Of a DNA stretch of 64,000 nt, positions 23,263 to 29,722 are shown piece after piece. A program made the position numbers and the translations under genes. The stretch's first letter is position 1. Every line of letters starts with the position of its first letter. The stretch is from Solirubrobacter deserti (lineage in GTDB: Bacteria > Actinomycetota > Thermoleophilia > Solirubrobacterales > Solirubrobacteraceae). Where the stretch lies: contig NZ_QPKJ02000001.1 of NCBI RefSeq assembly GCF_003344625.1, positions 1,116,001 to 1,180,000 of the forward strand, read 5' to 3'. The notes below the pieces were generated by a model that saw nothing but the letters and a program-made list of their open reading frames with translations, did no database searches and was not told the DNA's origin.

Positions 23263-23855
23263 CGCCCGATGCCCGGGATCTTGTCGGCCAGCTCGCCGAG
23301 CGGCCCGAGATCCTCGCGCAGCGCGTCCAGGCGGGCAATCACGTCGCGCATCAGCGGCTCGAGCTCGTCGACGGAGTCGCGCACGGCGCGCATGTCCTCG
23401 TCGAGCGGCTCGATGCCCTTGCGGACCTCCCGGATCTCCTGGATCGGGATGATGCGCTCATTGAGCGCCTCCACGCCCTCCCGCACGGATGAGATCTCCT
23501 TGATCGGCGCTATGCGCTCATTGAGCGCCTCCACGCCTTCGCGCACCGCCGAGAGCTCCTGAATCGGCCGGACGTCGCCGCGCAACGCGTCCAGCTTGCC
23601 GCCGAGCGTCTCGACGCCCGCCCGCACGTTGGAGATCTCCTTGATCGGCGCGACCTCTTCGCGCAGCGCGTCCATGCCCTTGCGGACCGCCGTGATCTCC
23701 TCACGCACCGCGACGAGCTCGGTCGCCATGGTGTCGACGCGCAGCAGCACGCTCTTCTCGAGCTCGGGGAGGCGGCGGGCAGCGTCGGCGACCGCCCCGA
23801 GGTCGTCCAGCAACCGTGCGAGGATCGTGGGCGGGAACAGGCTGCTCAGGTTCAT
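23259..23855 (-). CDS. tandem-repeat coiled-coil protein
   Basis: A 198-residue soluble, highly charged protein predicted to be almost all helix. The centre consists of 20-residue repeats of the form xxPIxEIxxVRxGVExLNER (at least three copies, about residues 95-155), and the flanks keep the same heptad-like spacing. The repeats are also visible in the DNA as 60-bp units. N-terminal residues (LFPPTILARLLDDLGAVADAARR) look amphipathic and might contact membrane or a partner. Proteins of this sort act as spacers or scaffolds; no family is recognised. Confidence 0.7.
   Translation of the reverse strand: MNLSSLFPPTILARLLDDLGAVADAARRLPELEKSVLLRVDTMATELVAVREEITAVRKGMDALREEVAPIKEISNVRAGVETLGGKLDALRGDVRPIQELSAVREGVEALNERIAPIKEISSVREGVEALNERIIPIQEIREVRKGIEPLDEDMRAVRDSVDELEPLMRDVIARLDALREDLGPLGELADKIPGIGR
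23395..23574 (-). repeat. tandem 60-bp repeats inside the coiled-coil gene
   Basis: Units at 23455-23514 and 23515-23574 begin with the same 22 bases (CGCTCATTGAGCGCCTCCAC then GC) and keep register over 60 bp; a more diverged unit precedes them at 23395-23454. The period equals 20 codons, so copy changes stay in frame. Confidence 0.75.
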
Positions 23856-23934
23856 CGCCCTTCGTCCTGCCCCAGGCTCCGCGCGTCCAATCGGAGCGGC
23901 CGGGGTTCTGACGCATCGCCGCGCGGCAATGACG

Positions 23935-24018
23935 TGGCGGCGTCAGCCGCCGGCGGCCGGCGGGTCAGCCTAGGGGCCGGCGGTGGTCATACCGGATGGC
24001 GGCGTCAGCCGCCGGCGG
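23935..24018. repeat. 22-bp direct repeat duplicating the rel 3' end
   Basis: The sequence TGGCGGCGTCAGCCGCCGGC (plus GG) occurs at 23935-23956 and 23997-24018. The second copy spans the stop codon of the rel gene. Each copy contains GGCGGC-GTCA-GCCGCC, a 6-bp hairpin that could help termination. Confidence 0.6.
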
Positions 24019-26332
24019 GGATGACCCTGTACGCGTCGAACACGCTGTCGATGGCGCGTAGGCGGTTGATCGCGGCCTTCAGCGCCTGCGTGTCCCCCAC
24101 CTCGATCACGAAGCGGTTGCGCGTCATCGGGTGCTGGACGAGACAGCGCGCCTCGACGATGTTGATGCCGGCCTCGGCGAACGTGCGGCTCAGGTCCTCG
24201 AGCAGGCGGTGGCGGTCCCAGGCGTCGACCTGGATCTCGACCTTGAAGCCCGTCTCGTTGTCGCCGTCCCAGGAGACCGGGACGAAGCGCTCCGGGTCCT
24301 TGCGCAGCTGCTCGACGTTCGGGCAGTCGTCGCGGTGGATCGTGATGCCGCGGCCGAGCGACACGTAACCGACGATCGGGTCGCCGCTGACGGGTCGACA
24401 GCACTTGGCCAGCCGCAGCGGGACGTCGCTGACGCCCTCGACGCGGATGCCGAACTTGGCCGCGTTGCCGTCCGGGCGGCGCAGCGCGGGCGCCTTGCGG
24501 CGCTCGAGCAGCAGGTCCTCGCCCGGCTTGGGCTCCTCGACGCCGGCCTCGCCCTGCTTGAGGCGCTGCAGGACCTTGTTGACGACGACCTTGGGCGAGA
24601 TCTTCGCGCCGCCGAGCGCGATGTAGAAGTCGTCGGCCTTCTTGAAGCCGAGCTCGCGGATGACGTCGGCCAGCAGGGGCGAGCCCGTCAGCTTCTGCGC
24701 GGGCAGGCCGGCCTTGTTGAGGTGCTCCTGCAGCAGCTCGCGGCCGGTGTGCTCGGAGTCGTCGCGGCTCTCGGCCTTGAACCAGGCCTTGATCTTGTTG
24801 CGGGCGCGGGTCGTCTTGACCAGCGCGAGCCAGTCGCGCGACGGGCCGCGCTCGCGCTTGGACGTGAGGATCTCGACGATGTCGCCGCTCTGCAGCTCGT
24901 AGTGGAGCGGGACGATCTTGCCGTTCACGCGCGCGCCGACGCAGCGGTGGCCGACGTCCGTGTGGATCTCGTACGCGAAGTCCAGCGGCGTGGCGCCGAT
25001 CGCGAGCGACTTGACCTCGCCCTTGGGCGTGAAGACGAAGACCTCGTCCTCGATCAGCTCGCCGCGCAGCTGGTCGGTGAACTCGGTCGGGTCGTCGGGA
25101 TCGCCCTGCCAGTCCAGCAGGCCCTTGAGCCACTGCAGGCGGGCGCTGGTCGCGTCGACGGCGCCCTTGGTGCCCTCCTTGTAGCGCCAGTGCGCGGCGA
25201 CGCCGTACTCGGCCGTCTCGTGCATGTCGCTGGTGCGGATCTGGATCTCCAGCGGGCGCCCCTCAGGCCCGATCACCGTCGTGTGGAGCGCCTGGTACAT
25301 GTTGAACTTCGGCATCGCCACCATGTCCTTGAAGCGGCCCGGAAGGGGCTTCCACAGGGAATGGATGACGCCGACGGCGCCGTAGCAGTCCTTGACGGAG
25401 TCGACGATCACGCGCATCGCCGTGAGGTCGTAGATCTCGTTGAACTCGCGGCCCTTGCGGGTCATCTTCGAGTAGATCGAGTAGAAGTGCTTGGCGCGGC
25501 CGGAGATCTCCGAGCGGATGCCGAGCGCCTCGAGCTCCTTCGCCAGGTAGCCGCCCGCCTTGGCCACGTAGCGCTCGCGCTCCTCGCGCTGTTGGTTGAC
25601 CAGGCCCTTGATCTCCTGGTACTTGCGCGGGTGCAGCGTCGCGAACGCGAGGTCCTCGAGCTCCCACTTGATCGCGTGGATACCCAGGCGGTGCGCGAGC
25701 GGCGCGTAGATCTCGAGGGTCTCTTTGGCCTTCTCGATCTGCTTCTGCTTGGGCATCGCGCCGAGCGTGCGCATGTTGTGCAGGCGGTCGGCGAGCTTGA
25801 TCAGGATGACCCGGATGTCCGTGGCCATCGCGACCATCATCTTGCGGTAGTTCTCGGCCTGCGCCTCGTCGCGCGACTGGAACGTGATGCCGGTGAGCTT
25901 GGTGACGCCGTCCACGAGGCCCGCGACCTCGTCGCCGAAGCCCTCGCGCACCTCGTCCAGGCTCGCTGTCGTGTCCTCCACCGTGTCGTGCAGGAGCGCG
26001 GCGCACAGCGTCTCGGTGTCCAGCCGCATGCCGGCGCAGATGCGCGCGACACCGACCGGGTGCGTGATGAAGTCCTCGCCCGACTGGCGGCGCTGATCGG
26101 CGTGGTGCTCGCACGCGAACAGGAAGGCCTGCAGGACCTTCTGGCGGTCCACGGGCCGCGCGACCTCGTCCGCGTGCTCGGAGACGATCGCGAACAGGTC
26201 CTGCAGCAGCTCGTGCTCGAGCGGCGTCAGGTCGTCCGGGATGTCGAAGGCGCCGTCGTCCTCACAACCCGCGAGGTCGACCGGCTTGTGCTGCGCGATC
26301 GCGATGACGGACCCGTCACCGTTGCCGGTCAC
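24005..26332 (-). CDS. rel: bifunctional (p)ppGpp synthetase/hydrolase, RelA/SpoT family
   Basis: A 775-residue stringent-response enzyme. In order: an HD hydrolase domain (about 70-230, with LLHDTVEDT near residue 112 and KLADRLHNMRTL), so hydrolase activity should be intact; the synthetase domain (about 260-400, with RAKHFYSIYSKM and FNEIYDLTAMRV); a TGS domain (about 440-500, VFTPKGEVKSL); the conserved Cys/His region (CCRPVSGDPIVGY and HRDDCPN); and a C-terminal ACT domain (about 690-770). The start is the GTG at 26332, 33 nt after the recJ stop, so the two genes are likely one operon. A single long Rel is the usual state in actinobacteria. Confidence 0.96.
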   Translation of the reverse strand: MTGNGDGSVIAIAQHKPVDLAGCEDDGAFDIPDDLTPLEHELLQDLFAIVSEHADEVARPVDRQKVLQAFLFACEHHADQRRQSGEDFITHPVGVARICAGMRLDTETLCAALLHDTVEDTTASLDEVREGFGDEVAGLVDGVTKLTGITFQSRDEAQAENYRKMMVAMATDIRVILIKLADRLHNMRTLGAMPKQKQIEKAKETLEIYAPLAHRLGIHAIKWELEDLAFATLHPRKYQEIKGLVNQQREERERYVAKAGGYLAKELEALGIRSEISGRAKHFYSIYSKMTRKGREFNEIYDLTAMRVIVDSVKDCYGAVGVIHSLWKPLPGRFKDMVAMPKFNMYQALHTTVIGPEGRPLEIQIRTSDMHETAEYGVAAHWRYKEGTKGAVDATSARLQWLKGLLDWQGDPDDPTEFTDQLRGELIEDEVFVFTPKGEVKSLAIGATPLDFAYEIHTDVGHRCVGARVNGKIVPLHYELQSGDIVEILTSKRERGPSRDWLALVKTTRARNKIKAWFKAESRDDSEHTGRELLQEHLNKAGLPAQKLTGSPLLADVIRELGFKKADDFYIALGGAKISPKVVVNKVLQRLKQGEAGVEEPKPGEDLLLERRKAPALRRPDGNAAKFGIRVEGVSDVPLRLAKCCRPVSGDPIVGYVSLGRGITIHRDDCPNVEQLRKDPERFVPVSWDGDNETGFKVEIQVDAWDRHRLLEDLSRTFAEAGINIVEARCLVQHPMTRNRFVIEVGDTQALKAAINRLRAIDSVFDAYRVIPAGG

Positions 26333-26364
26333 GGGGCTGTGGCCGTCGATCGACTCCTCCTCGA

Positions 26365-28845
26365 TCAGGCCGCTTGTCGCCTCATGTTCGCGCTGGTCAG
26401 AAATCGTCTGCCGTCCTCAAGCCGTCGCTGGTAGGCCACATATGCGGCTGAGTTCTCGAGCGCGGTGCGCTGCGGGTTCTCCGCCACCTGGAGGCCCGGC
26501 CCTTCCCGATCGAAGCTGACGAGCCCCAGCTCGGAGAGGACCCGCACCACGCGGCCCGCGAGCGCCGCGGACCTCGGTTGCGGCCCCTCGCCCCGAAGCA
26601 ATTGCTCGGCCGCCTCACCGCTGCACCCCCGGCACTCGCGCAGGGCGCGGAAGACGGCGGTCAGCGGGTCGCGGAGGGCGAAGTCCCATTCGTGTATTCG
26701 TAGAGCAAAGTCTAGTTCAGAGGTACCCCACGCCAGGTGGGTCCATCCCTCACCCCGCAGGACCGCATGTCGAGTCGGCGGGTCCACCGCCACCAGGTGG
26801 ACGTACCGGTCCGCCAGCTCGGGAGCGTCCTCGAGCGCCGCCCATGAGGTCAGCGCGAATCCGCCGACGCGCTCGGCGAGCACCCGCGCTCTGTGTGGTG
26901 CGTGCGCGGTCACCGCGAGAACCGGCTCGCCTGACGCGACGAGATCGCCGAGGAGGCCGGCGATGCCGGAGCCGCGCAGGTCGCGAGTGAGGCGGTTGGG
27001 CGCGGCGAGGCCGTGGGCGGCGTGGCCGTGGGCAGGCGCGGCGTGCCCGGCGTGGGCGGGCGCGGCGAGGCGCGCGGCGGCGCCCCCGCCGGATTCGTCC
27101 CATGCGGCGAGGTCGCGGTCGAACTCGCGCAGCAGGCCCGGCGCGAACGCGGACTCGCCGACCAGCTCGATCGGGGCGGCGCTGCACCGCTGGGCGCGGC
27201 GGAGCACGAGCTTCGGCGAGACCGCGCCGTTCCAGCGGTCGATCTCGAGCCGGACGGCGGCGTCGGCGGGCTCGTCGGGCTCGACCGGGAGCGTGCCGCC
27301 GTTGCCGAACGCGACGCAGCGGGACTTCGCGCCGCCCGCGCTGAGCGTGAAGCGCACGTGGCGGCCCTCGCTCATCGGCTCCGGGTTGATCAGGTGCGCG
27401 GACGGGACGAGCAGCGTGATAGGCGGGTTGCCGGCGCCGAACGGGGCGAGCTGCTGGAGCTCCTCGGCGAGGTCCATCGTCAGCGCGTCGCCCTGGGCGA
27501 CGGCGTCCACGCGGACCTCGGGGCGCAGGTCCTCCTCGCTGAGCACCTCGTTGGCGTGCGCGAGGAACGCCGCGCGGAACGCGTCCACCTGGTCGGCGGC
27601 GATCGTCAGGCCGGCCGCGGCCTTGTGACCGCCGTGGCGCAGCAGGTGCTGCGCGCTGGCGTTGAGCCCGCCGAGCAGGTCGAAGCGGGGGATCGAGCGG
27701 CCCGAGCCCGAGCCCTCCTCGCCTTCGAGGGCGATCAAGACCGCGGGACGGTGGTGGCGCTCGGCGATCCGCGACGCGACGATCCCGATCACGCCCGGGT
27801 GCCAGCCCTCGGCCGCGAGCACGAGCGCGTTGCCCTCCGGATGCTCGGCGACCAGCGCCTCGGCCTCGAAGCGGATGCGGGTCTCGACGTCGCGGCGCTC
27901 CGTGTTGACCGCGTCCAGCTCGGCGGCGACGGCGCGGGCGCGCTCACGGTCCTCCGTGAGCAGCAGCTCGAGTCCGGCGTCCGCGCGGTACAGGCGGCCG
28001 GAGGCGTTCAGGCGCGGGCCGAGCCGGAAGCCGATCGCGCTCTCGTCGAGCCCGCTCGGGTCCACGCGGGCGACGTCCATCAGCGCGCGCAGGCCGACCT
28101 TGCGCGTGGCCGCGAGCGCCTTCAGGCCCTCGCGCACGAGCCGGCGGTTCTCGCCCTGCAGCGGCACGACGTCCGCGACCGTCGCCAGCGCGACCAGATC
28201 CAGGTCCTCCTCGGCCCAGTTCGGGTCCATCCCGTTGGCCGCCAGCAGCGCCATCGCCAGCTTGTGCGCGACGCCCGCCGCGCACAGCTCCGGGCACGGG
28301 TAGCCGTTCACACGCGGGTGCACGATCGGCGCTTCCGGGAGGCGGCCGTCCGCGCGCGGCGAGTGGTGGTCGGTGACGATGACCTCCAGGCCGAGCGCCT
28401 GCGCCGCCGCGACCTCGTCCACCGCGGTGACCGCACAGTCGACCGTGATGAGCAGGTTCGTCCCGCGCGCGGCGAGCTTCTCGACGGTCGCCAGCGCGAG
28501 CCCGTAGCCGTCGTCGATCCGCGACGGCAGGTACCAGTCCACGTCGGCGCCGAGCGTTCGCAGCGCGCGTACGAGGATCGCCGTCGAGCACACGCCGTCC
28601 ACGTCGTAGTCGCCGTGCACGGTGATCCGTGCGCCGCGCCGGACGTGGCCGAGGATCCGCTCGGCGACCTCCATCAACCCAGGCCACTCCTCCAGCCCGT
28701 GCCGGACGCCCGCGGCCAGGAACGTCCGCGCCGCCTCCGGCTCGCCCAGTCCGCGCCGCACCAGCACCTGCGCCAGCACGTGCGAGCAGCTGAGCTCGGC
28801 GGCGAGCCGCGCGGCCGCCGCGAACTCGTACGGTGCCACTGACAT
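26365..28845 (-). CDS. recJ: single-stranded-DNA exonuclease RecJ with extended C-terminus
   Basis: An 826-residue DHH-family 5'-3' exonuclease. VHGDYDVDGVCSTA near residue 75 carries the DHH-motif aspartates, TDHHSP near residue 160 the DHH triplet, and HxGGHKAAAGLTI near residue 400 the DHHA1 motif. The OB-fold region lies around 450-560, followed by a 250-residue C-terminal part with no catalytic motif. I chose the ATG at 28845; an upstream TTG at 28902 would lie inside a perfect palindrome that looks like an operator. RecJ acts in mismatch and recombination repair. Divergent from a small methyltransferase gene and followed by rel. Confidence 0.93.
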   Translation of the reverse strand: MSVAPYEFAAAARLAAELSCSHVLAQVLVRRGLGEPEAARTFLAAGVRHGLEEWPGLMEVAERILGHVRRGARITVHGDYDVDGVCSTAILVRALRTLGADVDWYLPSRIDDGYGLALATVEKLAARGTNLLITVDCAVTAVDEVAAAQALGLEVIVTDHHSPRADGRLPEAPIVHPRVNGYPCPELCAAGVAHKLAMALLAANGMDPNWAEEDLDLVALATVADVVPLQGENRRLVREGLKALAATRKVGLRALMDVARVDPSGLDESAIGFRLGPRLNASGRLYRADAGLELLLTEDRERARAVAAELDAVNTERRDVETRIRFEAEALVAEHPEGNALVLAAEGWHPGVIGIVASRIAERHHRPAVLIALEGEEGSGSGRSIPRFDLLGGLNASAQHLLRHGGHKAAAGLTIAADQVDAFRAAFLAHANEVLSEEDLRPEVRVDAVAQGDALTMDLAEELQQLAPFGAGNPPITLLVPSAHLINPEPMSEGRHVRFTLSAGGAKSRCVAFGNGGTLPVEPDEPADAAVRLEIDRWNGAVSPKLVLRRAQRCSAAPIELVGESAFAPGLLREFDRDLAAWDESGGGAAARLAAPAHAGHAAPAHGHAAHGLAAPNRLTRDLRGSGIAGLLGDLVASGEPVLAVTAHAPHRARVLAERVGGFALTSWAALEDAPELADRYVHLVAVDPPTRHAVLRGEGWTHLAWGTSELDFALRIHEWDFALRDPLTAVFRALRECRGCSGEAAEQLLRGEGPQPRSAALAGRVVRVLSELGLVSFDREGPGLQVAENPQRTALENSAAYVAYQRRLEDGRRFLTSANMRRQAA

Positions 28846-28900
28846 CCGCGCGTCCACGACCCAGAACGCTAGGTCCGCGGGTGGACGGAACCGCGAACCC

Positions 28901-28919
28901 AAACGGGCCAGGCCCGTTT
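28901..28919. promoter_or_regulatory. perfect 19-bp palindrome, candidate operator between recJ and a methyltransferase gene
   Basis: AAACGGGCC-A-GGCCCGTTT has 9-bp perfect arms around one central base. It immediately abuts a TATGTT hexamer (28919-28924) that is the likely -10 of the methyltransferase gene, so a bound repressor would block that promoter. Confidence 0.5.
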
Positions 28920-28924
28920 ATGTT
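28919..28924 (+). promoter_or_regulatory. candidate -10 element (TATGTT) of the methyltransferase gene
   Basis: TATGTT ends 7 nt before the ATG at 28932. The GGAGGG between them is too close to that ATG to act as a normal ribosome binding site, so the mRNA is probably leaderless. Confidence 0.45.
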
Positions 28925-28931
28925 GGAGGGC

Positions 28932-29360
28932 ATGGACGACGGGGCGATCGCCGCGCTGCGGGATCTGTACAGCGACCTGGAGATCGACGGGCGGGTGCTG
29001 GACCTGTGCGGTGGCGGCTACCAGTACTTCGAGGTGCCGCCGGACGCGCTGGTCGAGTTCGACGGCGAGGACAGGACGGAGTTGCCGTACGCCGACGCCG
29101 AGTTCGACGACGTCGTGTGCCTGCTGCGCGGGCTCGCGCACCCGAACGAGACGCTGGTCGAGGTGGCACGCGTGCTCAAGCCGGGCGGGCACTTCGTGTG
29201 CTCGTTCGTCGGCGGCGCCGACGACGCGGGCCGCGTGCGCAAGCTGCGCAAGTACTTCGACGGCGCGCCCGCGTTCGGCGGCGCCGAGAGCGACCTGCGC
29301 ACGTCGCTTACCGGCTCGGGCGACCGCCTCTGGGCCGTCTGGGCCGTGCGCCGCCGTTAA
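28932..29360 (+). CDS. small class I SAM-dependent methyltransferase-like protein
   Basis: A 142-residue protein with a shortened Rossmann methyltransferase core: GRVLDLCGGGYQYF near residue 21 (the SAM-binding glycine loop), PYADAEFDDVVCLL near residue 54, and LKPGGHFVCSFVG near residue 85. It lacks the usual N-terminal helices and part of the C-terminal sheet. An alternative ATG at 28920 would add four residues. The gene is alone between a palindromic candidate operator and a strong hairpin, suggesting a separately regulated single gene. The substrate is unknown. Confidence 0.75.
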   Translation: MDDGAIAALRDLYSDLEIDGRVLDLCGGGYQYFEVPPDALVEFDGEDRTELPYADAEFDDVVCLLRGLAHPNETLVEVARVLKPGGHFVCSFVGGADDAGRVRKLRKYFDGAPAFGGAESDLRTSLTGSGDRLWAVWAVRRR

Positions 29361-29367
29361 CCACCGC

Positions 29368-29393
29368 GGGCCGCCCGAGAAACCGGGCGGCCC
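29368..29393. terminator. strong hairpin, probable bidirectional terminator
   Basis: GGGCCGCCCG and CGGGCGGCCC form a perfect 10-bp stem around AGAAAC. It lies 8 bp after the methyltransferase stop and in front of the convergent secDF-linked gene. There is no T-tract. Confidence 0.65.
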
Positions 29394-29443
29394 GAGAAGG
29401 TCGGATGATCGGGGTGGGGCGGTGGGCTGCCCCGCCTTCCCAT

Positions 29444-29722
29444 CTAGTGCGTCGCGATGCGGCCTTCGGCGCGCATCTGGCGCAGGCCGAGCCACCAGAA
29501 GAACCCCATGCCCAGAAGGGCGCCCGGGATTGCCTCCAGGCCGACCAGGAAGTTCGTGTCGTCCTGGCCGGGAACGCCCAGGTTGACGAGCAGCCCGAAC
29601 AGGATCGAGCCGACCAGCGCGCCCACGAACGCGCCCACGATCCCGCCCCAGAAGTGGTCGGGCAAAAAGACGGTGAAGTGCCAGAGGGCGAGGCCCATCA
29701 TGGCCCAGATCAGCAGAGCCAT
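29444..29722 (-). CDS. small membrane protein coupled to secDF
   Basis: A 92-residue protein with two or three hydrophobic helices (MALLIWAMMGLALWHFTVFL, then a Gly-rich GGIVGAFVGALVGSILFGLL with glycine-zipper spacing, then GALLGMGFFWWLGL). Its ATG shares one base with the secDF stop (TGATG), so it is translated with SecDF. The glycine-zipper helix resembles small two-helix proteins of unknown role. Given the coupling, it may assist or modulate the Sec membrane complex, but this is inferred from position only. Confidence 0.75.
   Translation of the reverse strand: MALLIWAMMGLALWHFTVFLPDHFWGGIVGAFVGALVGSILFGLLVNLGVPGQDDTNFLVGLEAIPGALLGMGFFWWLGLRQMRAEGRIATH

Noticed and set aside
24131..26434. 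Plus-strand open frame of 767 codons across rel
   Set aside because: Composition is typical of an antisense shadow and the opposite strand encodes a complete Rel protein with all motifs.
28846..28902. TTG start of recJ at 28902
   Set aside because: It lies inside a perfect palindrome at the divergent promoter and adds residues not typical of RecJ.
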